Shown here: one piece after another, positions 17,103 to 25,319 of the stretch
Numbering within the stretch: position 1 is the stretch's first letter
Layout of the letters: the number at the start of each line of letters is the position of its first letter
Assembly (NCBI GenBank): GCA_036556965.1
Contig: DATBIO010000272.1
Span: 8,332 to 72,331 of the forward strand
DNA: 64,000 nucleotides
Reading direction: 5' to 3'
Source: DATBIO01 sp036556965
GTDB taxonomy: Bacteria; Acidobacteriota; Vicinamibacteria; Fen-336
Program-made: the position numbers and the translations under genes
The notes under the pieces: model-generated
What the model saw: the letters and a program-made list of their open reading frames with translations, nothing else
Database searches by the model: none
What the model was told of the DNA's origin: nothing

Positions 17103-17311
17103 GTGGCCTTGGGGAAGTGCCGGTCGACCCAGGCCCGCACGCGCGCCTCCACCTCCGGCTCCGTGCCGCCCGAGAACCGCTCGGCGGCGGGCCGCGCGGA
17201 CATGGTGGCGGCCACGAAGACCTCGGCGTGCACCACCTCGCCCTCGCGGTAGAGGTAGGCGTGGACGTCGCCCCCCGGCCGGCGGAACTTCAGGAGGCGC
17301 CCCGTCTTCAC
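17099..17311 (-). CDS. Small hypothetical protein coupled to PilZ
   Basis: An unrecognised 70-residue protein (GTG 17311) beginning with MKTGRLLKFRRPGG and rich in alternating charged and hydrophobic residues, including LYREGEVVHAEVFVA. The last third is helical and ends RAWVDRHFPKAT. A TAACGT box on the minus strand lies eight bases upstream, and its stop overlaps the GTG of the PilZ gene, so they are very likely co-translated. That context hints at a link to c-di-GMP responses, but no function can be assigned. Confidence 0.6.
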   Translation of the reverse strand: MKTGRLLKFRRPGGDVHAYLYREGEVVHAEVFVAATMSARPAAERFSGGTEPEVEARVRAWVDRHFPKAT

Positions 17312-17325
17312 GCTACCGCACGTTA

Positions 17326-18372
17326 CTACGGCTGCCCGCGCGCGGGCGGGGCGGCGGGCGCTTTGAACAGCGTGGCGGCGGCCGCCGCCGGGAGCGGCCG
17401 CGCGAGGGCGGCGAACCAGGTGTCGGCCATGATCTCGTAGCCGCGGTCGTTGGGGTGGACGTGGTCCTCGATCACGGTGCCGATGTCGCCGCCGCTGGCC
17501 TGCACCAGGGCCGCGTTGATGTCCACGAGGAGGGCGCCCTCCTCGCGGGCCATGGCCCTCAGCTCCTCGTTGCGCTCGTTCACCCAGTCCTGGCGCGACT
17601 CCGGCGTACGGAAGTCGTAGCCCACGTTGATGGGGGGGATGGTCCCCACCACGGGCAGGCTCTCCGCCGCCTTCACGTCCCGCACGATGCTGCGCACGCT
17701 CTCCAGGGTGAAGCAGGTCTCCGCCTCGTCGCAGAGGGAGTCGTTCCAGTCGTTGGTGCCGTAGAGGACCAGGGTGTAGGCGGGCCGTCGGCGGTCCAGG
17801 CTGCCCCCGATGCGCTGGGCGCCGCGGTCGGACCGCGTGCCGCTGATGCCCTCGTCGTAGACGGTCGCGTCGCCGAAGTGGGCGGCCAGCAGGGCCTCCA
17901 GCATCACGCGGTAGCCGTCGCCGTCGCTGGACCCGTCCCCCACCGTGATGCTGTCGCCGAAGCCCATGTAGGTGTACGGGTTGTTGACCCCGATGGCCAG
18001 GGTCAGCCCCAGGAAGGCCTCCTCCGTGGCCGGCGACCGGACGGTGACCGTCACCCCCGGCACGGTCTGGTAGAAGGCGGGCAGCGTGGACATCCGCACC
18101 GAGGCGGTGTGAACGCCTTCCGGCACCCCGTTGACCACCAGGTAGCCGTTGCCCGTCGCCGAGGTCGCGCTGCGGCCGGCCACCGTGACCTCCACCCCGG
18201 GCACGCGGCCGATCTCGTCGGGGTCGGCCACGCCGTCGGCGTCCACGTCGTAGAACACGACCACGGGGACGGGGTGCGTCGGGGTGGGGGGAGGGGGGGT
18301 CATCGGACCCTCGCCCCCGCAGGCCGTGAGGCCCAGGAGGGGCAGGAGGGCGGCGGCCCGCAGCGCGCGCAT
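17326..18372 (-). CDS. SGNH/GDSL-type esterase lipoprotein with EF-hand-like module
   Basis: Exported lipoprotein of 348 residues from ATG 18372. The signal ends LLGLTAC (canonical lipobox). After a proline/threonine linker come an EF-hand-like loop DVDADGVADPDE and a beta-sandwich-like segment (about 45-120). The SGNH hydrolase domain follows: block I GFGDSITVG (catalytic Ser), block III GTNDWND, and block V DHVHPNDRG (Asp/His). Block II is presumably within GISGTRSD. The start at 18372 is preferred over 18387 because the -10-like TATGGT (18383-18388, minus strand) overlaps the longer form. Esterase, lipase or carbohydrate-deacetylase activity on extracellular substrates is likely. Confidence 0.87.
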   Translation of the reverse strand: MRALRAAALLPLLGLTACGGEGPMTPPPPTPTHPVPVVVFYDVDADGVADPDEIGRVPGVEVTVAGRSATSATGNGYLVVNGVPEGVHTASVRMSTLPAFYQTVPGVTVTVRSPATEEAFLGLTLAIGVNNPYTYMGFGDSITVGDGSSDGDGYRVMLEALLAAHFGDATVYDEGISGTRSDRGAQRIGGSLDRRRPAYTLVLYGTNDWNDSLCDEAETCFTLESVRSIVRDVKAAESLPVVGTIPPINVGYDFRTPESRQDWVNERNEELRAMAREEGALLVDINAALVQASGGDIGTVIEDHVHPNDRGYEIMADTWFAALARPLPAAAAATLFKAPAAPPARGQP

Positions 18373-18382
18373 GCAGCCGCGG

Positions 18383-18388
18383 ACCATA
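18383..18388 (-). promoter_or_regulatory. -10 box of the SGNH lipoprotein gene
   Basis: TATGGT on the minus strand ends ten bases before ATG 18372. It supports that start over an in-frame codon at 18387, which the box would overlap. Confidence 0.4.
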
Positions 18389-18403
18389 GCACGCGGTCTT
18401 GCC

Positions 18404-18433
18404 TTGCTCCAGGGACGGGGCGCGTTCTATACT
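18404..18433 (+). promoter_or_regulatory. Sigma-70-like promoter of the second PilZ gene
   Basis: TTGCTC (18404-18409) and TATACT (18428-18433) are separated by 18 bases. They lie about 70 bases upstream of the PilZ ATG, so this transcript should have a leader, unlike many others here. Confidence 0.5.
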
Positions 18434-18505
18434 CGCGCCCTCCCCGCAACCTGCGCGTTCGTGCTCCCCACGCGAGGGGCGCGTGCCGCGCCGGCGGCAC
18501 GAGAC

Positions 18506-18844
18506 ATGAGCGAGACGGGAACACAGCGCGGCAACCGCCGTTTGTCGGCGCGGCGCGCCTGCCGCCTGACCGTCCGCTACAAGGCGGAAGGCGGCTGGCA
18601 TCCCGCCACGGCCATGGACCTCTCGCAGAAGGGCTGCCGCCTGCGCGTGGGCGAGGACCTGGCGCGGGGCGGCGACCTCACGGTGGCCTTCGAGGCGCCC
18701 ATCTCGGACCAGCAGACGGCCATCGAGGTGGCGGTTCCCGGCACCGTCATCTGGTCGCGGCGGGAAGGGCTCTCCTACCAGGCGGGCGTGCTCTTCAGCA
18801 CCGTGCCCGACGCCCTCAACGAGATCCTCGGCTCTCTCGGCTAG
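18506..18844 (+). CDS. PilZ-domain protein
   Basis: A 112-residue single-domain PilZ protein, a predicted c-di-GMP receptor. Both binding elements are present: an arginine-rich RRLSARRACRL segment giving the RxxxR motif, and AMDLSQKGCRL giving (D/N)xSxxG. The remaining strands run to TVIWSRREGLSYQAGVLF. With no partner domain it probably acts as an adaptor that docks on another protein when c-di-GMP is bound. A GGDEF/EAL protein that could set c-di-GMP levels is encoded at about 35-39 kb. Confidence 0.83.
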   Translation: MSETGTQRGNRRLSARRACRLTVRYKAEGGWHPATAMDLSQKGCRLRVGEDLARGGDLTVAFEAPISDQQTAIEVAVPGTVIWSRREGLSYQAGVLFSTVPDALNEILGSLG

Positions 18845-18917
18845 GCCGGCCACCCGCCCGCCCCGGCGAAGGTAAGATTCCCGGCGTCTCACCATCCCCG
18901 ATCGGAGGACGCCGAGC

Positions 18918-20357
18918 GTGTACTACCGCAGCCGGGCCAGGGTCGGCCCCCGCTTCTCCCGCACCTACACCTTCACCCTCGTCCTGCTGGCCCTCGCGGT
19001 GGCGGGAGGCCTGTACGTGACCGTGCGCATGGTCTTCGCGGGCCGGCCGCGCATCGGCCTCAGCGCCCCCTTCGACGTGGTCGGCCGCAACCGCCCGCTG
19101 GTGGTGGAGGTGAACGACCATGCCCACGGCCTGAGCTGGGTCAGGGTGGCCGTGGAGCAGGGCAACGCCCGGCACGTGGTGTACGAGGAGTCGTTCGCCT
19201 CCCCGCGGCCGCAGGTCCAGGTGCGCTGGGTGCCGGGGGAGGAGAAGCGGTTCCGCCTGCAGGACGGCATGGGACGGGTGGTGGCGGAGGCGCGCAACAA
19301 GTCCTGGGGCAACTTCTTCCGCGGCAAGACGGCCGCCTTCCAGAAGGACTTCACCGCCCAGCTGGTGCCCCCGCGGGTGGAGGTCCTCACCGCGCAGCAC
19401 TACGTGAACCAGGGCGGCTGCGACATGGTGGTGTACAAGGTCACGCCCGCGGACGCGGAGAGCGGCGTGCTCGCGGGCGAGCGCTTCTTCCCCGGCCATC
19501 CCATGCCCGGCGCGCCGCCCGGGGTGCACTTCGCCGTCTTCGCCTACCCCTACGACGCCGGCCCCGACCTGCCGATACGCCTGCGCGCACGGGACAAGGC
19601 GGAGAACGAGGTGCTCGCCGGCTTCACCCTCAAGGTCTTCCCGAAGACGTTCCGGAACCGCGAGATCCCGCTCCACGAGGCCTTCCTCAACAAGGTGGTG
19701 CCCGAGATCGTGAGCCAGGCCGATCTCCGCGACCAGGGCGACCTGCTGAAGAACTACCTCCAGATCAACCGCGACCTGCGCCAGAAGAACAACGCGGACC
19801 TGGCGGCGCTGACCCAGCGCAGCCGGCCCCAGTTCCTCTGGAGCGAGCCCTTCAAGCAGCTGGGCAGCTCCCAGGTGGAGGCGCAGTTCGCCGACCATCG
19901 GACGTACCTCTACAAGGGCGAGGCGGTGGACATCCAGGACCACCTCGGGTTCGACCTGGCCACCACCGCCAACGCCCCCGTCACCGCCTCCAACGCGGGC
20001 GTGGTGGTGCTCGCGGAGTACTTCGGCATCTACGGCAACACCGTGGTCATCGACCACGGGTACGGGCTGATGTCGCTCTACGGCCACCTCAGCTCGTTCG
20101 GGGTGAAGGAGGGCGACACCGTCACGCGCGGGCAGGCCCTCGGCCGCAGCGGGGCCACCGGCCTGGCCGGCGGCGACCACCTGCACTTCTCGATGCTGCT
20201 CCGCGACGTGCAGGTGGACCCGCGCGAGTGGTGGGACCCGCACTGGATCGAGGACCGGGTGGCGGCCAAGCTGCGGCAGTTCGGCAGCGGCGCCGGCCCG
20301 GGCAAGGCGCCGGCACCCTCGCCCCCGCCCGCCGGCCGCCGGCGGCCGGCGCGCTGA
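18918..20357 (+). CDS. Membrane-anchored M23-family metallopeptidase
   Basis: Cell-wall endopeptidase of the LytM/M23 type, 479 residues. One N-terminal transmembrane segment (about residues 17-38) anchors a long periplasmic region. The C-terminal M23 domain has zinc ligands H342 and D346 in HLGFD and H423 in GDHLHFS, with the catalytic-type histidine in SLYGHLS. All key residues are present, so it is probably active rather than a degenerate LytM factor. GTG 18918 is supported by GGAGG at 18904-18908 and a TAAGAT box at 18873-18878. The C-terminus is a proline/alanine-rich tail. Confidence 0.9.
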   Translation: MYYRSRARVGPRFSRTYTFTLVLLALAVAGGLYVTVRMVFAGRPRIGLSAPFDVVGRNRPLVVEVNDHAHGLSWVRVAVEQGNARHVVYEESFASPRPQVQVRWVPGEEKRFRLQDGMGRVVAEARNKSWGNFFRGKTAAFQKDFTAQLVPPRVEVLTAQHYVNQGGCDMVVYKVTPADAESGVLAGERFFPGHPMPGAPPGVHFAVFAYPYDAGPDLPIRLRARDKAENEVLAGFTLKVFPKTFRNREIPLHEAFLNKVVPEIVSQADLRDQGDLLKNYLQINRDLRQKNNADLAALTQRSRPQFLWSEPFKQLGSSQVEAQFADHRTYLYKGEAVDIQDHLGFDLATTANAPVTASNAGVVVLAEYFGIYGNTVVIDHGYGLMSLYGHLSSFGVKEGDTVTRGQALGRSGATGLAGGDHLHFSMLLRDVQVDPREWWDPHWIEDRVAAKLRQFGSGAGPGKAPAPSPPPAGRRRPAR

Positions 20358-20363
20358 CCGCGG

Positions 20364-21839
20364 CTAGCGCACCCGCGGCCAGCGCGAGCTGTGGCGCTGG
20401 AAGTGGGTGGCGCGGCCGTCGGCGCCCATCACGAACACGATCTCCTCGGCCAGGCTGTCGTCCTTGCGCACGCGGCGGAAGGTGTGCTCGCCGGTCCGGC
20501 GGAGCCGCGTCATCTCCTTCACCGGCTCCATGGAGGGCAGGTCGATGACGGCGAGCCCGTCCTCCCAGGGCAGGACCGCGATCTCGCCGCCCCAGGGCGC
20601 CACGCTGTAGGCGCCGACGTAGGGGCGCAGGGCGGGGTCCGGCGCCTTTCCCTTGCCGGGCTCCTTCACCGCCGCCTTCACCGCGGGGGCCACGATGTCG
20701 TAGAGGCGCTGGGCCCAGGCGGCGGCGGCCACGCCCTGCGCGTTGGCCATGAACACGGTGGCGATGCGGTCCTCGGGACGCATGAGGAGCTGCGTCCGAT
20801 ACCCCGGACAGCTGCCGCCATGGCCCACGAACACCTTGTCGTCCCGGCGCGCCACCCAGAAGCCGAGGCCCCACGTCGTCTCGAAGTCCGGCTCCACCCA
20901 GTGGATCCGGTGCATCTCGCGCAGGGTGGTCGCCTTCAGCACCTCGGTCCCGCCCCGCGCCAGGAGGCGGAACTGCCAGGAGGCGAAGCGCGCGAGGTCG
21001 AGAGGGGTGGAGGCGAAGCCCGCCGCGGGCCCGATGGCGCCCGCGGTGAAGAAGGCGAGGGGGGCGCGCCGTCCCTCGCGGTCGGGGGCGGCGTAGCCCA
21101 CGGCCAGCCGCTTTCCGCGCTCGCCCGCCGGCATCTGCGTGGTGGTGCTGTCCATGGCCAGCGGGTCGAGGATGGCGCGCTTCACGTACGCGTCGTAGGG
21201 GACGCCCGCCGCCGCCGCCGCCACTTCGCCGGCCAGGGCGATGCCGAGGTTGGAGTACTGGTAGTGCGTGGCGGGCGCGTAGAGGGCCTCCTGCTTCCGG
21301 ACCGTCTCCATGAGCTGGGCGCGGGTGGGGAAGGGCCACGTCGGGTCGGACCAGTAGGGGTAGTCCGACTCCCGCGGCAGCCCGGAGGCATGGGTGAGGA
21401 GGCCCTCGACGGTGACGTCGCCCTCGCCCTCGGTGCGCTTCAGCCCGAACCACGGCAGGTGGCGGCCGACGGGGTCGTCGAGGCGGAGCCGGCCCGCGTC
21501 GCGCTGCTGCATCACCGCCACGCTGGTGAAGAGCTTGGAGATGGAGCAGATGCTGTAGATGGTGTCCGCGGTGGCCTCCCGCTTCGCCTCGCGGTCGGCG
21601 TAGCCGAAGCCGCCGCTCCAGAGCACTTCCTGGTCGTGCACGATGGCGGCGGAGACGCCAGGGATGCCCTCGTAGGCCCGCTGGCCCTCGAGCCAGGTGC
21701 GCGCCAGCTCGAGAGCGGTCTGGACGCGCGGGTCGTCGCGGACGGCGGCGGGCGGGGGGGCATCGGCGGCGGGCGGGGGGGCATCGGCGGCCGCGGCGGG
21801 GGCGGCGGCCAGGGTGAGTCCGAGCAGGAGCGCGCGCAC
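20364..21839 (-). CDS. Serine beta-lactamase-family hydrolase (class C-like fold)
   Basis: Exported serine hydrolase of 491 residues. A signal peptide is followed by an Ala/Pro-rich linker and the beta-lactamase/transpeptidase-like domain: SxxK as S99-ISK in CSISKLF, YSN in HYQYSNLG, and HGG in FVGHGGSCPG. A C-terminal domain of about 120 residues follows (DUF3471-like, inferred from position only). Such proteins include D-aminopeptidases, esterases and penicillin-recognising enzymes; antibiotic resistance is not implied. GTG 21839 is chosen because GGAGGA (minus strand, overlapping the S9 gene's stop) sits at the right distance, making the two genes one unit. Confidence 0.87.
   Translation of the reverse strand: MRALLLGLTLAAAPAAAADAPPPAADAPPPAAVRDDPRVQTALELARTWLEGQRAYEGIPGVSAAIVHDQEVLWSGGFGYADREAKREATADTIYSICSISKLFTSVAVMQQRDAGRLRLDDPVGRHLPWFGLKRTEGEGDVTVEGLLTHASGLPRESDYPYWSDPTWPFPTRAQLMETVRKQEALYAPATHYQYSNLGIALAGEVAAAAAGVPYDAYVKRAILDPLAMDSTTTQMPAGERGKRLAVGYAAPDREGRRAPLAFFTAGAIGPAAGFASTPLDLARFASWQFRLLARGGTEVLKATTLREMHRIHWVEPDFETTWGLGFWVARRDDKVFVGHGGSCPGYRTQLLMRPEDRIATVFMANAQGVAAAAWAQRLYDIVAPAVKAAVKEPGKGKAPDPALRPYVGAYSVAPWGGEIAVLPWEDGLAVIDLPSMEPVKEMTRLRRTGEHTFRRVRKDDSLAEEIVFVMGADGRATHFQRHSSRWPRVR
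21744..21785. repeat. Perfect 2 x 21-bp tandem repeat in the hydrolase linker
   Basis: A 21-base unit occurs twice without mismatch (21744-21764 and 21765-21785). It encodes the repeated ADAPPPA of the linker after the signal peptide. The unit contains a run of seven G, and being in frame it would change linker length by seven residues per copy. Confidence 0.7.
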
Positions 21840-21847
21840 GTTTCCTC

Positions 21848-23866
21848 CTAGGAGAGCCAGCGGGCGAGCCACCCCAGCACTTCCCCGTACCAGTGGCGGG
21901 AGTTCTGGGGCTTCAGGATCCAGTGGTTCTCGTCCGGGTAGTAGACGAGGCGTGCGGGCACGCCCTTGGCCTTGAGCACCCCGTAGAGCTCCAGGCCCTG
22001 GGTCACGGGCACGCGGTAGTCGCGCTCGCCGTGCAGGACCAGCATGGGCGTCCGGAAGCCGGCCGCGTAGCGGTTGGGGCTCCACCTCTCCACGTTGGCG
22101 AGGTTGGTGAAGGGGTAGCCGCCGTAGGAATGCTGGCGGCCGAAGCTGGTGTCGGAGGCGGACTGCCCGAGCAGGCTGTACACGCCGGCGTGGCTGACCA
22201 GCGCCTTGAAGCGGTCGGTATGGCCGGCGATCCAGTTCACGAGGAAGCCGCCGTAGGAGCCGCCGGCGGCGGCCATGCGCGCGGGGTCCACCGAGCCCTC
22301 CGCGATCAAGGCGTCCGTGGCCTTCATCACGTCCTCGAAGGGCTTGTCGGGGTGGGCGCCCAGGATGCTCTCCACCCAGGCCTGACCGAAGCTGGAGGAG
22401 CCGTGGAAGTTGACCATGGGCACCACGTAGCCGGGGGCGGCGAAGACCAGGGGGTTCCAGCGGAAGTGGAAGGTGTCGCCGAACGTGCCCACCGGCCCGC
22501 CGTGGACCAGGTGGACGAGCGGGTACTTCGTGCCCTTGCGGAAGCCGGGCGGGTAGGCCACGAACATCTGCACCTCGTCCCCGCCCGCGCCGCGGAAGGT
22601 CTTCTCCTCCACGGGGCCGATGGCCAGCCCCGCCATCAGCGCGTCGTTCACGCGCGTGAGCGCGCGCGGGGAGGTGCCGTCGAGCTTCACCGCCCACAGC
22701 TCGGGCGGGTGGGTGAGGTCCTGGCGCTGGAACACCACCTCGCCCTGGGGTGTGACCTCCGCGCCGGCCACCGTGCCCCCGCGGTGGACGAGGCGCAGCG
22801 GCCCACCGGAGGCGGGCACGGCGTAGACGTTCGTGCGCCCGCGGACCTCGGCCAGGACCACCAGGGACCTGCCGTCGGCCGTCCACGCCCAGTGGCCGGC
22901 GGACGCGTCGAGGGCCGGGGCCTCGGTCAGGGTGGTGGTGGCGCCCGTGGCCAGCTCCATCACCGCCAGCCGCGTGTAGTCGGGCCAGCCCTCGGCCTTG
23001 CGCTGGAGACCGTAGGCGATGTGCCCGCCGTCGGGGCTGAACCGGGGATCCTCGTCGTCGGCGGGGTTGCCCGCGGTCAGGTTCCGCGCCTCGCCCCCCG
23101 TCGCCGGCACCAGGAAGAGGTCGGAGTTGAGGGCGGGGTAGGGCTCGGCCGTGCTGTTGGCGGCGAAGACGATCGCGCTCCCGTCCGGGGCGATGCTGAA
23201 GGAGCCCGCGCCGCCCTGCAGCCCGAAGTAGCGCCGGGAGCCGGGGAGCAGGTCGGTGACCTTGCGCGAGGACACGTCCACCACGAAGAGGTGCGGGTAC
23301 TCGCCCGCGCCGAGCCACCGGTCCCAGAAGCGGAAGAGCCGATTCTCCGTGGCCACCGCCTTGACCTTGTTCTTCTCCCGCGCCTCCAGCTCCTTCTTCG
23401 TGGCCTCGATGGTCTCGGCGCCGGCGATGACGTGGGAGACGAAGGCGATGCGCGCGCCGTCGGGGAACCAGGCGGGGTCCGACACGTCACGCGGCATCTC
23501 GGTGACGCGCTCGGCCTCGCCCCCGTCCACGGCCAGGACGTACAGCTGGGCCGCGGGGTCGCCGTCACGCTTGGAGACGAAGGCCAGGCGGCGCCCGTCG
23601 GGGCTCCAGGCGGGCGAGCCGTCGGAGGCCTTGTTGAAGGTCAGGCGGCGGGCGGGCCCCCCGGCCGTGGGCACCAGCCACAGGTCCGCGTTGCCGCGGT
23701 TCTCCTCCATGTCGTACGTGGTCACGCCGTAGGCCGCCCACCGGCCGTCGGGAGAGACGGCGGGGGTGCCCACGCGCTGGATCTGCCAGAGCACGTCGGC
23801 GGTGAGCGGCTTGCCCTCGGCGGGCGCCGCGGCTTGCGCGAGCACGAGCAGGGCGGCAGCGATCAT
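21848..23866 (-). CDS. Exported S9-family prolyl oligopeptidase/dipeptidyl peptidase
   Basis: Serine peptidase of 672 residues with a signal peptide (MIAAALLVLAQAAA). Residues ~30-400 form a TolB/DPP-type beta propeller, with repeated SPDGRWAAY and WSPDGRRLAF-like blades. The C-terminal alpha/beta-hydrolase domain carries S537 in GGSYGGF, the acid in HGERDYRVP and the His in PDENHWI. Such enzymes cut oligopeptides, often after proline or as acylaminoacyl peptidases, in the periplasm. A strong GGAGGAGG precedes the ATG. It lies between an exported RidA-like gene and a beta-lactamase-family gene on the same strand. Confidence 0.92.
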   Translation of the reverse strand: MIAAALLVLAQAAAPAEGKPLTADVLWQIQRVGTPAVSPDGRWAAYGVTTYDMEENRGNADLWLVPTAGGPARRLTFNKASDGSPAWSPDGRRLAFVSKRDGDPAAQLYVLAVDGGEAERVTEMPRDVSDPAWFPDGARIAFVSHVIAGAETIEATKKELEAREKNKVKAVATENRLFRFWDRWLGAGEYPHLFVVDVSSRKVTDLLPGSRRYFGLQGGAGSFSIAPDGSAIVFAANSTAEPYPALNSDLFLVPATGGEARNLTAGNPADDEDPRFSPDGGHIAYGLQRKAEGWPDYTRLAVMELATGATTTLTEAPALDASAGHWAWTADGRSLVVLAEVRGRTNVYAVPASGGPLRLVHRGGTVAGAEVTPQGEVVFQRQDLTHPPELWAVKLDGTSPRALTRVNDALMAGLAIGPVEEKTFRGAGGDEVQMFVAYPPGFRKGTKYPLVHLVHGGPVGTFGDTFHFRWNPLVFAAPGYVVPMVNFHGSSSFGQAWVESILGAHPDKPFEDVMKATDALIAEGSVDPARMAAAGGSYGGFLVNWIAGHTDRFKALVSHAGVYSLLGQSASDTSFGRQHSYGGYPFTNLANVERWSPNRYAAGFRTPMLVLHGERDYRVPVTQGLELYGVLKAKGVPARLVYYPDENHWILKPQNSRHWYGEVLGWLARWLS

Positions 23867-23911
23867 CGGGCCTCCTCCCGGCGGGGGTCCTGGCCGTTCA
23901 CGCCGCGGCGA

Positions 23912-24400
23912 TCAGGGGCGGGGGGCCCCGGCGGCGGCGATGCACTCGATCTCCACGCGCGCGCCGAGGACGAGGCCCCCGACGCCCAGGGCGCTGCGCG
24001 CCGGCTTGTTGCGCGGGAAGTACTCGCGGTAGACGCGGTTCATGGCCTCCCACTCCGCGACGTCCGCCAGCATGACCGTGCACTTCACCACGCGCTCCAG
24101 CGAGGACCCGTTCTCCTCGAGCACGCGCTTGATGTTCTCGAGCGTCTGCCGCGTCTCGCCCTCGATGCCCCCCGGCGCCAGCTCCCGGCGGCCGGGCAGC
24201 ACGCCCAGCGCCCCGGAGAGGAAGAGGAGATCGCCCACGCGGACGGCCTCGGAGTACGGCGGGTTGGCGGCCGCCCGCGCGGGGGACGTGAGGTAGGCCA
24301 CCTCCGGCGGGGCGCGGCGCGAGGCACAGGCGACGGTGGCCATGAGCGCGGCCAGGGCCGCGAGCCGCCTGGGAGTCCCCCCGAGCACGGCCCCAAGCAT
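23912..24400 (-). CDS. RidA-family protein with an export signal
   Basis: A 162-residue RidA/YjgF-type protein. The fold is complete: LLFLSGALGVLPG, QTLENIKRVLEENGSSLERVVKCTV split across strands 2-3, and NKPARSALGVGGL with the arginine that binds substrate carboxylate, then VEIECIAA. RidA proteins hydrolyse reactive enamine/imine intermediates in the cytoplasm. This one begins with a hydrophobic stretch ending LMATVAC, a plausible signal peptide or imperfect lipobox (Thr at -3), suggesting an extracytoplasmic location. ATG 24400 is preferred; a longer frame starts at 24424. The S9 peptidase gene follows. Confidence 0.82.
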   Translation of the reverse strand: MLGAVLGGTPRRLAALAALMATVACASRRAPPEVAYLTSPARAAANPPYSEAVRVGDLLFLSGALGVLPGRRELAPGGIEGETRQTLENIKRVLEENGSSLERVVKCTVMLADVAEWEAMNRVYREYFPRNKPARSALGVGGLVLGARVEIECIAAAGAPRP

Positions 24401-24440
24401 ATCGAAGGCGGGGCGGTGGGGCACGGGCGCCGCGACGTCC

Positions 24441-25319
24441 TCAGCGCCGGCGCCGCCACCGCGCGAGGACGCGCCGGAAGTCGTCGGGGAGCGGGCTCTC
24501 CACGCGCACGACGCCCTCGCCCCCCGGCGGGCGGAAGCCGAGGACGGCCGCGTGCAGCATCTGGCGCGGGGCGGCCGGGCCCTTCTCCGGACCGTAGACC
24601 GCGTCGCCGACCACGGGCAGCCCCACGTGCGCGAGGTGCACGCGGATCTGGTGCTGGCGCCCGGTGGCGAGCTGGACCTCGAGCAGGGCGCCCTCCGCGA
24701 ACCGCTCGCGCACGCGCCAGCGCGTGAGGGCGGCGTGGGCGCCCTCGCCCGCGCGGGCCACCCGGCGGCGGCCGGCCACGTAGGCGTCGGCCAGGGGCAG
24801 GTCCACCTCGCCCTGCTCCGCGCGTGGACGGCCGGAGACGAGGGCCAGGTAGCGGCGCTCGACGCGGTGCGCGCGGAAGAGGGACTGCAGGTGGGCGCGC
24901 GCCTCCCGGCTCAGGGCCAGGGCCAGGGCGCCCGAGGTGTCACGGTCCAGGCGGTGGACGGGATGGACGTAGGCGCGCCGCGGCCGCAGCCGCCGCACGT
25001 ACTCCTGCACCCGCCGCAGGACGGTGTCCTCGTCGCGGGCCTCCGGCGAGGAGGCCACGCTGAGCAGGCCCGCCGGCTTGTCCACCACCAGGACGTGGCC
25101 GTCCTCGTACAGCACGGGAAGGGAGAGCCGCGCGCGCGGCAGGGCGCGGCGGTTGGGGTCCCAGGCCACGGCCGCGGAGGCGGCCACGGAGAGCCCGGGC
25201 TCCCGGGCCAGGCGGCCGTCCACCGTCACCTGGCCCTTCTCGATGACCTCGCGCGCCTTGCGCCGCGAGAGCCCGGGATGGCGGCGCACGAGGAGGACGT
25301 CGAGGCGCGTGGCGCTCAC
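24441..25319 (-). CDS. RluA-family RNA pseudouridine synthase
   Basis: Enzyme of 292 residues converting uridine to pseudouridine in rRNA or tRNA. An N-terminal S4 RNA-binding domain (RLDVLLVRRHPGLSRRKAR, about 4-60) precedes the catalytic domain. The catalytic aspartate is in VHRLDRDTSGALAL (RluA motif II). GRQHQIRVHLAHVG and LGDAVYG-like (VVGDAVYG) are the later conserved motifs. Position-specific target unknown, so no symbol is given. The GTG start overlaps the M90 peptidase stop (GTGA, 25316-25319), making it the last gene of a four-gene coupled unit. Confidence 0.9.
   Translation of the reverse strand: MSATRLDVLLVRRHPGLSRRKAREVIEKGQVTVDGRLAREPGLSVAASAAVAWDPNRRALPRARLSLPVLYEDGHVLVVDKPAGLLSVASSPEARDEDTVLRRVQEYVRRLRPRRAYVHPVHRLDRDTSGALALALSREARAHLQSLFRAHRVERRYLALVSGRPRAEQGEVDLPLADAYVAGRRRVARAGEGAHAALTRWRVRERFAEGALLEVQLATGRQHQIRVHLAHVGLPVVGDAVYGPEKGPAAPRQMLHAAVLGFRPPGGEGVVRVESPLPDDFRRVLARWRRRR

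Noticed and set aside
21744..21785. CRISPR or VNTR array
   Set aside because: Only two 21-bp copies without spacers, within a Pro/Ala linker. It is reported as a simple tandem duplication.
20364..21839. Antibiotic-resistance beta-lactamase
   Set aside because: The SxxK, YxN and HGG motifs define the broad serine hydrolase family. The C-terminal domain and the peptidase neighbourhood favour a peptidase or esterase role.
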